From NCBI RefSeq assembly GCF_001610975.1, contig NZ_CP013342.1:1869001-1933000 (forward strand): a stretch of 64,000 nucleotides of DNA, given 5' to 3'. Shown in pieces: positions 7,873 to 17,026 of this stretch (position 1 is its first letter; each line of letters starts with the position of its first letter). The DNA comes from Sphingopyxis terrae subsp. terrae NBRC 15098 (GTDB lineage Bacteria > Pseudomonadota > Alphaproteobacteria > Sphingomonadales > Sphingomonadaceae). A program made the translations under genes and the position numbers. The notes beneath the pieces were generated by a model. It worked only from the letters and a program-made list of their open reading frames with translations. It searched no databases and was not told where the DNA came from.

Positions 7873-8655
7873 ATGAAACTCGATTCCACCGTATCCGCCG
7901 TCGTCACCGGCGGCGCTTCGGGCCTTGGTGCCGCCACCGCGCGCGCACTTGCCGCGAAGGGCGTCAAGGTCGCGATCTTCGATTTGCAGGCCGAAAAGGG
8001 CGAGGCGCTTGCTGCCGAACTCGGCGGCGTTTTCTGCGAATGCAATGTCACCGACGATGCGTCGGTCGACGCCGCCTTCGAAAAGGCGCGCGCCGCGATC
8101 GGTCAGGAGCGTATCCTTGTGAACTGCGCCGGCACCGGCAATGCGATCAAGACCGCCAGCCGGTCGAAAGAAGACGGCAGCATCAAGCATTTCCCGCTCG
8201 ATGCCTTCAACTGGATCATCCAGATCAACCTAGTCGGCACCTTCCGCTGCATCGCCAAGTCGGCGGCGGGCATGATGACGCTCGACCCGATGGAAGATGG
8301 CGAACGCGGCGCGATCGTCAACACCGCGAGCGTCGCGGCCGAGGACGGCCAGATCGGTCAGGCAGCCTATTCGGCGTCGAAGGGCGGCGTCGTCGGCATG
8401 ACCCTGCCGATCGCGCGCGACCTTGCGGCGGAAAGCATCCGCGTCAACACGATCCTGCCGGGCATCTTCGACACCCCGCTGCTCGGCGCGGCGCCGCAGA
8501 ATGTCCGCGATGCGCTCGCGGCCTCGGTCCTCAATCCGAAGCGCCTCGGCAACCCGGCCGAATATGCGGGTCTCGCGCTGACCATGATCGAAAACGGCTA
8601 TTTCAACGGCGAGGACGTGCGCCTCGACGGCGGCATCCGCATGGGTCCGCGCTGA
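7873..8655 (+). CDS. Short-chain dehydrogenase (3-hydroxyacyl-CoA dehydrogenase type 2-like)
   Basis: The 260-residue protein is a classical SDR. TGGASGLG (residues 12-19) binds the dinucleotide, Asp37 at the end of the second strand favours NAD over NADP, NCAG is at 84-87, and the catalytic Ser153 and Tyr166-x-x-x-Lys170 are present. 'GIFDTPLLG' and the insertion around 95-110 are as in HSD17B10-type 3-hydroxyacyl-CoA dehydrogenases, which act in isoleucine and fatty acid degradation. Operon position between thiolase and thioesterase supports that reading. GGGAAAGGA precedes the start. Confidence 0.88.
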   Translation: MKLDSTVSAVVTGGASGLGAATARALAAKGVKVAIFDLQAEKGEALAAELGGVFCECNVTDDASVDAAFEKARAAIGQERILVNCAGTGNAIKTASRSKEDGSIKHFPLDAFNWIIQINLVGTFRCIAKSAAGMMTLDPMEDGERGAIVNTASVAAEDGQIGQAAYSASKGGVVGMTLPIARDLAAESIRVNTILPGIFDTPLLGAAPQNVRDALAASVLNPKRLGNPAEYAGLALTMIENGYFNGEDVRLDGGIRMGPR

Positions 8656-8656
8656 T

Positions 8657-9094
8657 ATGCCGAAACCGGAAAGCTGGCGGCTCGATGCCGCCAGCTACCC
8701 TGTCCACCTCGATCTGCAGACGCGGTTCCAGGACATGGACATCAACGGTCACCTCAACAATGTGGCCTTCGCGGCACTGTTTGAAAGCGGCCGCGTGCTA
8801 CTGAACCGCGAAATCCGTCCTTGGGAGGAGCGCCCGGCGAACGAGCGCACGATGGTCGCCGCGGTCGAGATCAACTATCTGGGTGAGGGAAATTTTCCCG
8901 ACCCGGTCGAAATTGCGACCGGCATCGGCCGCCTCGGCACGTCGAGCTGGACGATCGTGCAGGCGATGTTCCAGAACGGTCGCTGCATCGCGACCTGTGA
9001 TACGGTCGTGGTGTGCCGCACCGACGGCGCCGCCAAGCCGCTGCGCGCCGAAATGGTAAGGGAACTGGAAGCGAAGCTGGCGCGGCCGGGTTGA
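8657..9094 (+). CDS. Acyl-CoA thioesterase (4HBT hotdog family)
   Basis: A 145-residue hotdog-fold thioesterase that hydrolyses acyl-CoA to free acid and CoA. 'TRFQDMDINGHLNNVAF' near residue 20 is the family active-site segment, with the catalytic Asp and the GHxNN turn. Its ATG lies one base after the SDR stop, so translation is coupled. As the last gene of the operon it may release CoA from stalled intermediates; that role is an inference. Confidence 0.85.
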   Translation: MPKPESWRLDAASYPVHLDLQTRFQDMDINGHLNNVAFAALFESGRVLLNREIRPWEERPANERTMVAAVEINYLGEGNFPDPVEIATGIGRLGTSSWTIVQAMFQNGRCIATCDTVVVCRTDGAAKPLRAEMVRELEAKLARPG

Positions 9095-9100
9095 GCTTTC

Positions 9101-9162
9101 GTCATTGCGAGGAACCAACGGCGACGTGGTAATCTCCCGGCTTTCGCCGGGGTGGCAATGAC
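9101..9162. repeat. Third type of dispersed inverted repeat, between the thioesterase gene and gmk
   Basis: GTCATTGC (9101-9108) and GCAATGAC (9155-9162) bound a 62-base element with a second internal hairpin (CCCGGCTTTCGCCGGG). It sits between two convergent genes and could act as a weak two-way transcription or mRNA-decay barrier. Confidence 0.6.
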
Positions 9163-9168
9163 GGCGCT

Positions 9169-9831
9169 CTAAAGCGTCGGGTCCGCCTCGGGCACCGAGC
9201 GGATCAGATCGCGGGCGAACCCGATCAGGCCGATCTGGCGGCGGCGCTTCAGCCGCTCGGCGCGCAGGATCGCCTTCACTTCCTCGAAGCAGCCTTCGAT
9301 ATCGTCGTTGATCAGCACATAGTCATAGCCGTCCCAGTGACTGATCTCGTTCGCCGCGCGTGCCATCCGCGCCGCGATCACTTCGTCGCTGTCGGTGTTG
9401 CGCGCGCGCAGCCGGCGTTCGAGCTCCTCCATCGTCGGCGGCAGGATGAACACCCGCACCACATCGGGGCCCGCTTCCTGATAGAGTTGCTGCGCGCCCT
9501 GCCAGTCGATATCGAACAGCACGTCCTTGCCGGCTGCGAGCAGTTGCTCGACGCGGTCGCGAGGGGTGCCGTAGCGATGGCCGAAGACATGCGCCCATTC
9601 GAGAAACTCGCCATCAGCGGCCATCTGCTTGAACGTGTCGACGTCGACGAAATGATAATCGACCCCATCCTGCTCGCCGGGACGCATCGGCCGCGTGGTG
9701 GCAGAGATTGACAGCGCAATGTCGCGGTCGCCCGCGAGCATCTTTTTGGAGATGGTGGTCTTGCCTGCACCCGAGGGCGAGGAGAGGACGAACAGGACGC
9801 CGCGGCGGTTGAGGTGGACGCTTTCAGCCAT
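9169..9831 (-). CDS. gmk: Guanylate kinase
   Basis: A 220-residue guanylate kinase, ATP + GMP to ADP + GDP, essential for GTP and dGTP supply. The P-loop SPSGAGKT is at residues 18-25. Further GMP-binding landmarks are 'SATTRPMRPGE', 'GVDYHFV', 'FLEWAHVFGHRYGTP' and 'DVLFDIDWQGAQQL'. Full length, single gene, convergent with the thioesterase operon. Confidence 0.96.
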   Translation of the reverse strand: MAESVHLNRRGVLFVLSSPSGAGKTTISKKMLAGDRDIALSISATTRPMRPGEQDGVDYHFVDVDTFKQMAADGEFLEWAHVFGHRYGTPRDRVEQLLAAGKDVLFDIDWQGAQQLYQEAGPDVVRVFILPPTMEELERRLRARNTDSDEVIAARMARAANEISHWDGYDYVLINDDIEGCFEEVKAILRAERLKRRRQIGLIGFARDLIRSVPEADPTL

Positions 9832-9883
9832 GGGCGCTAATTGCCCGAGCGAGGGCGGCGGTCAAGCGGGAAGGAATGCGGGG

Positions 9884-10447
9884 ATGCGGGGAATGTCGCG
9901 CACGGGCTGGCTGGTCGCGGCGGGGCTGCTCGGCCTGCTGGCCGCGATACTTATCGCGATGGGGCGCCCGCCGATCTGCCCCTGCGGCACGATCAGCCTT
10001 TGGCACGGCACCGTCCAGTCAAACCAGAACAGCCAGCAGATTTCGGACTGGTACAGCTTCAGCCATATCATCCACGGCTTCATCTTTTACGGCCTGTCGC
10101 GCTGGCTGATGCCGCGCGCGCCGCTGTGGGCCGCGCTCGCCGTAGCGATCGGGATCGAAGGCGCATGGGAGATATTGGAAAATTCGTCGGTTATCATCGA
10201 CCGCTACCGCGAGGTCACCATGGCCTATGGCTATGCGGGCGATTCGGTACTCAATTCGGTCAGCGACGCCGGTTTCATGATCTTGGGATTTCTGGCCGCC
10301 AGCCGGATGCGCTGGTGGACGACCGTCACGCTCGCGCTCGCCTTCGAACTCTTCACCCTGTGGGCGATCCGCGACAATCTGACGCTCAACATACTCATGC
10401 TGGTCTCACCGATCGAGGCGGTGAAGGAGTGGCAGGCGGGCGGATAG
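9884..10447 (+). CDS. DUF2585 (UPF0314) membrane protein
   Basis: The 187-residue protein matches the DUF2585 family of integral membrane proteins. There are four or five hydrophobic segments, beginning at residues 7-25. The conserved 'SHIIHGFIFYG', 'EGAWEILENS' and 'GYAGDSVLNSVSD' carry His, Glu and Asp within or beside membrane helices. The function is unknown. ATG 9884 has AAGGA nine bases upstream; ATG 9893 is the alternative. It is divergent from gmk with only about 50 bases between. Confidence 0.8.
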   Translation: MRGMSRTGWLVAAGLLGLLAAILIAMGRPPICPCGTISLWHGTVQSNQNSQQISDWYSFSHIIHGFIFYGLSRWLMPRAPLWAALAVAIGIEGAWEILENSSVIIDRYREVTMAYGYAGDSVLNSVSDAGFMILGFLAASRMRWWTTVTLALAFELFTLWAIRDNLTLNILMLVSPIEAVKEWQAGG

Positions 10448-10471
10448 CGCTCGCTGCTCGGTGCACGCTGC

Positions 10472-10840
10472 TCAGTGGGTGGCGAGGCGCGGCGCCTTTT
10501 CGTCCACCGGAATCGCGGGCGGCAGGGCGTCGCCCAGATCCTGGCCGTCGGTGTGGACGATCCCCGCATAGGGATCGACGACGCCCTCCTGCGCGAGCGC
10601 GCTGTCGGCGCGATGCGCGGCCTCGGCGGCATGCCGCGCTTCGGCGCGGTCGGCCCATTTCTTGGTAAGATAGGCCGCCGCAGCGGTCGCGGCGAGCGCC
10701 GCATAGCGCTGCGGGAACATCCGCCGCGCGACGAACAGCGTCCCGGCGCCGATCACGGCGCCCGCCATCGTATGATTGCCTTTCCTGCGGCCGATCGCGC
10801 TCCCGATCACGCCGCCGATGATCCGTCCCATCATCTTCAT
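10472..10840 (-). CDS. Hypothetical protein with glycine-rich hydrophobic N-terminus, 122 residues
   Basis: The start is set by AGGAAGG directly upstream. Residues 4-40 are rich in glycine and small residues spaced as in a glycine zipper (RIIGGVIGSAIG, then AGAVIGAG), so a membrane-inserting hairpin is plausible. The middle is Ala-rich and charged and probably helical. The C-terminus holds VVDPYAGIVHTDGQDLGDALPP. I know no function. It is the last gene of the run sspB, membrane protein, fumC, this gene. Confidence 0.65.
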   Translation of the reverse strand: MKMMGRIIGGVIGSAIGRRKGNHTMAGAVIGAGTLFVARRMFPQRYAALAATAAAAYLTKKWADRAEARHAAEAAHRADSALAQEGVVDPYAGIVHTDGQDLGDALPPAIPVDEKAPRLATH

Positions 10841-10856
10841 ATCCTTCCTCCCCCTA

Positions 10857-12272
10857 TCAATCCCCGGCAGGCGATTCGGGTTCCGGGCCGAGCATGTGCC
10901 GCGGGTTGACGACGCGGTCGAAGGTCGCAGCGTCGACATAGCCGAGGTCGAGCGCCGCCGCGCGCAAGGTCGATCCCGTCTCATGCGCATGTTTGGCGAT
11001 CTTCGCGGCCTTGTCATAGCCGATTTCGGGCGCCAGCGCCGTCACCAGCATCAGCGATCGGTCGACCAGTTCGGCAATGCGCGCGCGATTGGGCTCGATT
11101 CCCTCGACGCAGCGCACCGCAAAGCCTTCCATCCCCGTCGCGAGCAGATCGATCGAGCGCATCACATTGGCGCCGATCAGCGGCTTGAACACGTTTAGTT
11201 CAAGATGCCCCTGCATCCCGCCGACGGTTACCGCCTGATGATTGCCGATCACCTGCGCCGCCACCATCGTCAGCATTTCGCACTGGGTCGGATTGACCTT
11301 GCCCGGCATGATCGAGCTGCCGGGTTCGTTCGCTGGCAGGTCGATCTCGCCCAGGCCGGCGCGCGGCCCCGATCCCAGCAGGCGTATGTCGTTGGCGATC
11401 TTGGTCAGCGCGACTGCGAGCGTGTTGAGCCGGCCCGACAGATCAACCAGCACGTCGTGGCTCGCCAGCGCCTCGAACTTGTTGGGTGCGCTCTTGAAGC
11501 CAAGGCCGGTGATCGCCGCCAGTTCGGCCGCGATATCCTCGGCAAAACCCGCCGGGGCATTGAGCCCGGTGCCGACCGCGGTCCCGCCCTGCGCAAGCCG
11601 GGTGATGGCATGGTCGACCATCGGTTCGGTGCGCGTCCGGCACAGGCGGAGCTGCGCATAATAGCCCGAAAACTCCTGGCCCAGCGTCAGTGGAGTGGCG
11701 TCCTGCAAATGGGTGCGGCCGATCTTGACGATATCGTCCCACGCCTTCGCCTTCACAAGCAGCGCGTCCATCAAACGGTCGAGCGCGGGCATCAACCGGT
11801 GCGTCATCGCCAGTGTCGCGGCGACATGCATCGCGGTCGGGAAGCTGTCGTTCGACGATTGGCTGCGGTTGACGTCGTCATTGGGATGCACGGGCGATTT
11901 GCCGCCGCGCTGGCCCGATAGCATCTCATTGGCGCGCCCGGCGATCACCTCGTTGACATTCATGTTCGACTGGGTGCCGCTGCCGGTCTGCCAGATGACG
12001 AGCGGGAACTGGTCGTCATGCTTCCCGTCGGCGACCTCGCGCGCCGCCGCTTCGATCGCGTCGGCCTTTTCGGCGGACAGGCCGTGCCGACGGTTCACCC
12101 GCGCCGCCGCCTGCTTGACCAGCGCGAGCGCATGAACGATCTCGATCGGCATCCGCTCGCGCGCGCCGAAAGGGAAATTCTCGATCGAACGCTGCGTCTG
12201 CGCGCCCCAATAGGCGTTCGCCGGGACCGCGATCTCGCCGATGCTGTCGCTCTCGATCCGCGTGCCGCTCAT
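10857..12272 (-). CDS. fumC: Class II fumarate hydratase
   Basis: The 471-residue protein is the iron-free fumarase that interconverts fumarate and L-malate in the citric acid cycle. The superfamily signature [13 protein letters not shown] is present, as are '[14 protein letters not shown]' and 'NPNDDVN'-type segments (here [14 protein letters not shown]), and '[11 protein letters not shown]' with the catalytic His. The ATG overlaps the stop of the upstream membrane-protein gene as ATGA, so the two are coupled. Aspartase shares the fold, but these motifs favour fumarase. Confidence 0.95.
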   Translation of the reverse strand: MSGTRIESDSIGEIAVPANAYWGAQTQRSIENFPFGARERMPIEIVHALALVKQAAARVNRRHGLSAEKADAIEAAAREVADGKHDDQFPLVIWQTGSGTQSNMNVNEVIAGRANEMLSGQRGGKSPVHPNDDVNRSQSSNDSFPTAMHVAATLAMTHRLMPALDRLMDALLVKAKAWDDIVKIGRTHLQDATPLTLGQEFSGYYAQLRLCRTRTEPMVDHAITRLAQGGTAVGTGLNAPAGFAEDIAAELAAITGLGFKSAPNKFEALASHDVLVDLSGRLNTLAVALTKIANDIRLLGSGPRAGLGEIDLPANEPGSSIMPGKVNPTQCEMLTMVAAQVIGNHQAVTVGGMQGHLELNVFKPLIGANVMRSIDLLATGMEGFAVRCVEGIEPNRARIAELVDRSLMLVTALAPEIGYDKAAKIAKHAHETGSTLRAAALDLGYVDAATFDRVVNPRHMLGPEPESPAGD

Positions 12273-12580
12273 CCTATCAATATCCTCGTCACGGCCACCG
12301 CGCCGGCCCAGATCAGCGCGACCATGCCCAGAAACTGCCAATAGCCGCCTTCGCCAATCCGTCGCCGGAACCAGGCTGCGGCTGCCCAGACGATCAGCAG
12401 CGCCGGGGTCAGGATCAGCAGGCTGAAGCGCAGCAGCCCGTCGACGATCGCATCGCCGACGCCGCTTTCGAACCGGGCATAGCCCTCGACACCCCACCAG
12501 AAGGCGGCGGTCAACACCAGCATCCCTGCGAGTGCCCAATATTGCCAGAAGCGGCTGGGGGGCCAGTTGGGGCCCGCCAT
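12269..12580 (-). CDS. Small integral membrane protein, 103 residues
   Basis: Three hydrophobic segments (about residues 13-30, 46-65 and 77-100) mark an inner-membrane protein. I do not recognise a named family. It starts one base after the sspB stop and its own stop overlaps the fumC start, so it is clearly inside the operon. Its link to either neighbour is unknown. Confidence 0.75.
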   Translation of the reverse strand: MAGPNWPPSRFWQYWALAGMLVLTAAFWWGVEGYARFESGVGDAIVDGLLRFSLLILTPALLIVWAAAAWFRRRIGEGGYWQFLGMVALIWAGAVAVTRILIG

Positions 12581-12581
12581 C

Positions 12582-13064
12582 CTATCGTTTCTTGCCGAAA
12601 TCCACCGTCACGACATTCGATCCGTCCTCGACCGCAACATCGGGGCGGTCATTATCGGCTTCGTCATGCGGCTCGGGCTGCTCCAGCTCGTCTTCGCTGA
12701 CCTGGAACTGCAGGCCGAAATCGACCGACGGATCGACGAAGGCGGTGATCGCGGCATAGGGGATCACCAGCGTCGAGGGCGTCTGGTTGAACGACAGGCC
12801 GACGCTGAAAAGATCCTCTTCGACCTTCAGGTCCCAGAAGCGGTTCTGGAGGACAATCGTCATTTCGTCGGGGAATTTGGCAACCAGATGCGCGGGGATC
12901 GATACACCCGGCGCCTGCGTCTTGAAGGTGATGTAGAAATGATGCTCGCCGGGCAGATGGTCCGATCCCTCGACTTGCGAGAGCACGCGGCCGACCACGG
13001 CGCGCAGCGCGTCCTGCACGATTTCGTCATAGGGAATCAGGCTGTCGCGAACGTCATCACTCAT
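12582..13064 (-). CDS. sspB: ClpXP adaptor SspB (alphaproteobacterial type)
   Basis: The 160-residue protein matches the alphaproteobacterial SspB family: a substrate-binding beta-rich domain ('[17 protein letters not shown]' and '[14 protein letters not shown]'), an acidic flexible linker (about residues 125-145), and a short C-terminal tail ([10 protein letters not shown]) of the kind that docks on ClpX. SspB delivers ssrA-tagged proteins to ClpXP. It is the first gene of its operon and divergent from hisB with 97 bases between. Confidence 0.9.
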   Translation of the reverse strand: MSDDVRDSLIPYDEIVQDALRAVVGRVLSQVEGSDHLPGEHHFYITFKTQAPGVSIPAHLVAKFPDEMTIVLQNRFWDLKVEEDLFSVGLSFNQTPSTLVIPYAAITAFVDPSVDFGLQFQVSEDELEQPEPHDEADNDRPDVAVEDGSNVVTVDFGKKR

Positions 13065-13161
13065 GGCGGTGGGGGATGAACGGACGACGGGCGCGGGTCA
13101 AGGGGGGTCTGTGGGGCAGAGTCGCCTTGCAACGCGAAAATTAGGCTCTAAGGGGCATGCC

Positions 13162-13749
13162 ATGCGAACCGCCACCGTCCAGCGCACGACCAAGGAAACG
13201 GATATCGCGATCGCCGTCAACCTCGACGGTACCGGCGACTATTCGGTGTCCACCGGAATCGGTTTCCTCGACCATATGGTCGAACAATTGTCGCGCCATT
13301 CGCTGATCGACATTTCGATGACCGTGAAGGGCGATCTGCACATCGACCAGCATCATACGGTCGAGGACTCGGCGCTCGCGCTCGGCGAAGCCGTGGCGAA
13401 GGCGCTCGGCGACAAGCGCGGTATCGCCCGCTACGGCGAAGCCCATGCGCCGATGGATGAAACGCTGACTCGCTGCATCCTCGATATTTCGGGGCGCCCG
13501 CACTGCGTTTGGAAATCGGCCTTCTCGCAGCCGCGGCTCGGCGAGATGGATACCGAGCTGTTTCCGCACTGGTTTCACAGCTTTGCCCAGACCGCCGGGA
13601 TCACGCTCCACATCGAAACGCTTTATGGCGAGAACAACCACCATATCGCGGAGAGCATGTACAAGGCGCTGGCCCGCGCGCTGCGTGCAGCCGTGGAGAT
13701 CGATCCGCGCAAGGGCGACGCGATTCCGTCGACCAAGGGTGTCCTTTAG
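13162..13749 (+). CDS. hisB: Imidazoleglycerol-phosphate dehydratase
   Basis: The 195-residue monofunctional HisB dehydrates imidazoleglycerol phosphate in histidine synthesis. The manganese-binding HxxxHH-type motifs are visible: 'DQHHTVED' (around residue 70) and 'NNHHIAES' (around 165), with '[13 protein letters not shown]'. The start chosen is the ATG that begins the conserved N-terminus; 33 upstream codons in frame look non-coding. No phosphatase domain, unlike enterobacterial HisB. First gene of hisBHAF. Confidence 0.95.
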   Translation: MRTATVQRTTKETDIAIAVNLDGTGDYSVSTGIGFLDHMVEQLSRHSLIDISMTVKGDLHIDQHHTVEDSALALGEAVAKALGDKRGIARYGEAHAPMDETLTRCILDISGRPHCVWKSAFSQPRLGEMDTELFPHWFHSFAQTAGITLHIETLYGENNHHIAESMYKALARALRAAVEIDPRKGDAIPSTKGVL

Positions 13750-13758
13750 GGGCCGTCC

Positions 13759-14367
13759 ATGAGCGCCATTGCCCTGATCGACTATGGCGCGGGCAATCTT
13801 CGCTCGGTGCATAATGCGCTCGTCGCGGCGGGCGCGGACGATGTTGCCGTCACCGCTGATCCCGATGTCGTGGGACAAGCCGACCGCATCGTGCTGCCGG
13901 GTGTGGGGGCCTTTGCCGCGTGCATGAACGGATTGGCGGCAATTCCCGGGCTGATCGAGGCGCTGGAGCAGCGCGTTCGCGGCGAGGGCGCGCCCTTCCT
14001 CGGCATCTGCGTCGGGATGCAATTGCTCGCCGACGCGGGTGAGGAGCATGGGCGGCACGAAGGGCTCGGCTGGATCGGCGGAACGGTGCGCGCCTTCACG
14101 CCGGCGCCGGGACTGCGCATCCCGCACATGGGCTGGAACGATGTCGTGCCAAGTTTCGCGCATCCGGTGCTGGCTGCGGGCGAGGCCTATTATCTGCACG
14201 GCTATCATTTCGCCGACGCGGCGCATGTCGCGGCGACGAGCAGTCACGGCGGCCCTTTCACCGCCGCGGTGGCGAAGGACAATATCGTCGGCGTGCAGTT
14301 TCACCCCGAAAAGAGCCAGGCCTATGGCCTCGCGACCCTCGAAAGATTCCTCGCATGGCGCCCCTGA
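13759..14367 (+). CDS. hisH: Imidazole glycerol phosphate synthase, glutaminase subunit
   Basis: The 202-residue class I glutamine amidotransferase feeds ammonia to HisF. The triad is visible: Cys84 in GICVGMQ, and His182 and Glu184 in QFHPEK. The conserved N-terminal DYGAGNL is present. Its 3' end overlaps hisA by 13 bases, so the cyclase, amidotransferase and isomerase are made together. Confidence 0.96.
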   Translation: MSAIALIDYGAGNLRSVHNALVAAGADDVAVTADPDVVGQADRIVLPGVGAFAACMNGLAAIPGLIEALEQRVRGEGAPFLGICVGMQLLADAGEEHGRHEGLGWIGGTVRAFTPAPGLRIPHMGWNDVVPSFAHPVLAAGEAYYLHGYHFADAAHVAATSSHGGPFTAAVAKDNIVGVQFHPEKSQAYGLATLERFLAWRP

Positions 14368-15089
14368 TCATCTTCCCCGCGATCGACCTCAAGGGCGGGC
14401 AGGTGGTGCGGCTCGCCGAAGGCGATATGGCGCGCGCAACCGTCTATGGCGACGATCCGGCGGCGCAGGCGCGGCTGTTCGCGGACGCGGGCGCCAGCCA
14501 TTTGCACGTCGTCGATCTCGACGGCGCCTTCGCCGGTGAAAGCGTCAACGGCGCGGCGGTCGAAAGCATCGTCGCGGCCTTTCCGGGCAGGGTGCAGGTC
14601 GGCGGCGGTATCCGCGATCGCGCGGGCGTCGATCGCTGGCTCGCGCTCGGGGTAGAGCGCGTCATCATTGGCACCGCGGCGCTCAAAGACCCCGATTTCG
14701 TCAAATCGGCCGCGCGCGATTTGCCGGGCCGGATCATCGTCGGCGTCGATGCGCGCGATGGCATGGTCGCGACCGAAGGCTGGGCCGACGTCTCCGACGT
14801 GCGCGTCGAGGATCTGGCGCGGCGCTTCGAAGATGCCGGCGTTGCTGCGCTGCTGTTCACCGACGTCGGGCGCGACGGGCTGCTCAAGGGCTGCAACGTC
14901 GCCGCGACCGTGGCGCTGGCGCGCGCGGTCGCCATCCCGGTGATCGCGAGCGGCGGCGTTGCGGATATTGGCGACATCCATGCGCTGCGCCCGCGCGTCG
15001 CCGACGGGATCGAAGGCGTGATTACCGGCCGCGCGCTCTATGACGGCCGCCTCGACCTCGCCGAAGCGATCGCGGCGGGGCGGGCATGA
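14355..15089 (+). CDS. hisA: ProFAR isomerase (phosphoribosylformimino-AICAR-phosphate isomerase)
   Basis: A 244-residue (beta-alpha)8 barrel that opens the ribose ring of ProFAR by an Amadori rearrangement. The catalytic Asp pair is Asp11 (PAIDLKGG) and Asp132 (VGVDARDG), and the phosphate-binding loops VGGGIR and IASGGV are in place. It overlaps hisH upstream and hisF downstream (ATGA). Confidence 0.96.
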   Translation: MAPLIIFPAIDLKGGQVVRLAEGDMARATVYGDDPAAQARLFADAGASHLHVVDLDGAFAGESVNGAAVESIVAAFPGRVQVGGGIRDRAGVDRWLALGVERVIIGTAALKDPDFVKSAARDLPGRIIVGVDARDGMVATEGWADVSDVRVEDLARRFEDAGVAALLFTDVGRDGLLKGCNVAATVALARAVAIPVIASGGVADIGDIHALRPRVADGIEGVITGRALYDGRLDLAEAIAAGRA

Positions 15090-15850
15090 CCGTCCGCGTC
15101 CGCGTGATCCCGTGCCTCGACGTCGCTGATGGGCGCGTCGTGAAGGGCGTCAATTTCGTCGACCTGCGCGACGCCGGCGATCCGGTCGAAGCCGCGCGCG
15201 CCTATGACGCGGCGGGCGCCGACGAGCTTTGCTTTCTCGACATTTCCGCGAGCCACCAAGGGCGCGGCACGCTGCTCGACATGGTCGCACGCACCGCCGA
15301 AGTCTGCTTCATGCCGCTCACCGTCGGCGGCGGCGTGCGCAGCGCCGATGATGCGCGCGCGCTGCTCCTCGCGGGCGCCGACAAGGTCGCGGTGAACAGC
15401 GCCGCGGTGGCGCGCCCCGAACTTGTCGCCGACATCGCCGACCGTTTCGGCAGCCAGTGCGCGGTCGGCAGCATCGACGCGCGCCGCGTCGCAGAGGGGC
15501 GGTGGGAAATCTTCACCCATGGCGGACGCACCCCGACGGGGGTCGATGCGCTTGCCCATGCGGTGCGCCTTGCCGAACTGGGCGCGGGCGAATTGCTCGT
15601 CACCAGCATGGACCGCGACGGGACCAAGGACGGCTATGACCTCGCGCTCACCCGCGCGATTGCCGATGCGGTGTCGGTGCCGGTGATCGCATCGGGCGGT
15701 GTCGGCAATCTCGACCATCTGGTCGCCGGCGTGATCGAAGGCGGCGCGAGCGCGGTGCTCGCGGCCAGCATCTTCCATTTCGGCGAAGCGACGATCGCCG
15801 AGGCGCATGCGCGGCTCGCCGCCGCAGGGCTGCCGGTGCGCGCGCATTGA
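15086..15850 (+). CDS. hisF: Imidazole glycerol phosphate synthase, cyclase subunit
   Basis: The 254-residue barrel makes imidazole glycerol phosphate and AICAR from PRFAR with ammonia from HisH. Asp12 (PCLDVADGR) and Asp131 (GSIDARR) are the catalytic pair; VGGGVRS and IASGGVGN are the phosphate loops. It starts four bases before the hisA stop. hisE and hisI do not follow, so the remaining pathway genes must lie elsewhere. Confidence 0.96.
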   Translation: MTVRVRVIPCLDVADGRVVKGVNFVDLRDAGDPVEAARAYDAAGADELCFLDISASHQGRGTLLDMVARTAEVCFMPLTVGGGVRSADDARALLLAGADKVAVNSAAVARPELVADIADRFGSQCAVGSIDARRVAEGRWEIFTHGGRTPTGVDALAHAVRLAELGAGELLVTSMDRDGTKDGYDLALTRAIADAVSVPVIASGGVGNLDHLVAGVIEGGASAVLAASIFHFGEATIAEAHARLAAAGLPVRAH

Positions 15851-15898
15851 TGTCCTGAAGGACTGGCGCTGAGGCCAAGCGGCTGCAATAGAAAGCCG

Positions 15899-16981
15899 AT
15901 GACAGCCAAGCTCCGCCTCGCCGACCGTATCAACGACCTGCTTCCGATCCTCGGTTTCGGTACCGCGATCGCCAGCCTGGCGATACCGCTCAATCCCTTT
16001 TTGGTCGGGGTGATCCTCGCCGGGTCGGTGATCGCCGCGGTCCATCATGCCGAAGTCGTCGCGCACCGCGTCGGCGAACCCTTCGGGACGCTGATCCTCG
16101 CGCTGGCGGTGACGGTGATCGAGGTGGGGCTGATCCTGACACTGATGCAGGCCGAGCCCGAAAAGGCGGCGACGCTAGCGCGCGACACGGTGTTCGCGGC
16201 GGTAATGGTGATCATCAACCTGCTGATGGGGCTTTGTCTGCTCAGCGGCGCGATCCGCCATCATGAACAACGGTTCCAGCGCACCGGAATGGGCGCTGCG
16301 CTGGCGACGCTCACCGTGTTGACGGTGGTGACGCTGGTGCTCCCCAATTTCACCTCGAGCGCGCCGGGGCCGCGCTATTCGGCGACGCAACTCGGCTTCG
16401 TCGCGGTGGTGTCGCTCATCCTCTATGCAACCTTCGCGCTCGTCCAGACCGTGCGCCACCGCCATTATTTCCTGCCCGATGGCGAAGCGCAGGACGAACC
16501 CGACGCCCACGCCGCCCCGCCATCGGCGCAGCGGATGTGGCTGTCGCTCGCCCTGCTCGTCGCGTGCCTGTTCGGGGTCGTGCTGCTGGCGAAAGCGCTG
16601 TCTCCGGTGATCGGCGCGCTGCTCGCCGAAGCGGGCGCGCCGCCGGCGGTGCTCGGCGTTCTGATCGCGGCGCTGATCCTCGCCCCCGAAGGACTGGCAG
16701 CAGTACGCGCGGCAAAGGCCGATCGGCTGCAAACCAGCCTCAACCTTGCGCTCGGATCGGCGCTGGCGACGATTGGACTGACCATCCCGGCGGTCGCGAT
16801 CCTGTCGATCGCCACCGACATGCCGATCAGCCTGGGCCTCGATGCCAAATCGACGGTGCTGTTGTTCCTGTCGCTGATCGTCGCGTCACAGACGCTGGCG
16901 AACGGGCGAACGACCGTGCTGCAGGGCACGATCCACCTGATGCTGTTCGCAATCTATCTGTTCACGACCTTCGTGCCGTAA
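15899..16981 (+). CDS. ChaA-type calcium/sodium:proton antiporter
   Basis: The 360-residue protein has about eleven hydrophobic segments in two halves joined by an acidic, His-containing cytoplasmic loop (HYFLPDGEAQDEPDAH). Each half has an alpha-repeat of the CaCA superfamily with a membrane-embedded acidic residue: 'LALAVTVIEVGLIL' and 'LILAPEGLAAVRAAKADRLQTSLNLALGSALATIGLT'. This matches ChaA, which exports Ca2+, Na+ or K+ for protons. The ion is not predictable from sequence. It follows hisF with a 48-base gap and a poor ribosome site; a functional link to histidine synthesis is unlikely. Confidence 0.85.
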   Translation: MTAKLRLADRINDLLPILGFGTAIASLAIPLNPFLVGVILAGSVIAAVHHAEVVAHRVGEPFGTLILALAVTVIEVGLILTLMQAEPEKAATLARDTVFAAVMVIINLLMGLCLLSGAIRHHEQRFQRTGMGAALATLTVLTVVTLVLPNFTSSAPGPRYSATQLGFVAVVSLILYATFALVQTVRHRHYFLPDGEAQDEPDAHAAPPSAQRMWLSLALLVACLFGVVLLAKALSPVIGALLAEAGAPPAVLGVLIAALILAPEGLAAVRAAKADRLQTSLNLALGSALATIGLTIPAVAILSIATDMPISLGLDAKSTVLLFLSLIVASQTLANGRTTVLQGTIHLMLFAIYLFTTFVP

Positions 16982-16989
16982 GCGGTTCC

Positions 16990-17015
16990 GTCGCCCCCGC
17001 CTTCGCGGAGGTGAC
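16990..17015. repeat. Dispersed GC-rich palindromic repeat, copy 2
   Basis: GTCGCCCCCGCCTTCGCGG and AGGTGAC form a degenerate copy of the 6538-6566 repeat. It lies between the convergent antiporter and ketoacyl synthase genes. Confidence 0.65.
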
Positions 17016-17026
17016 GATTTTGGCGG

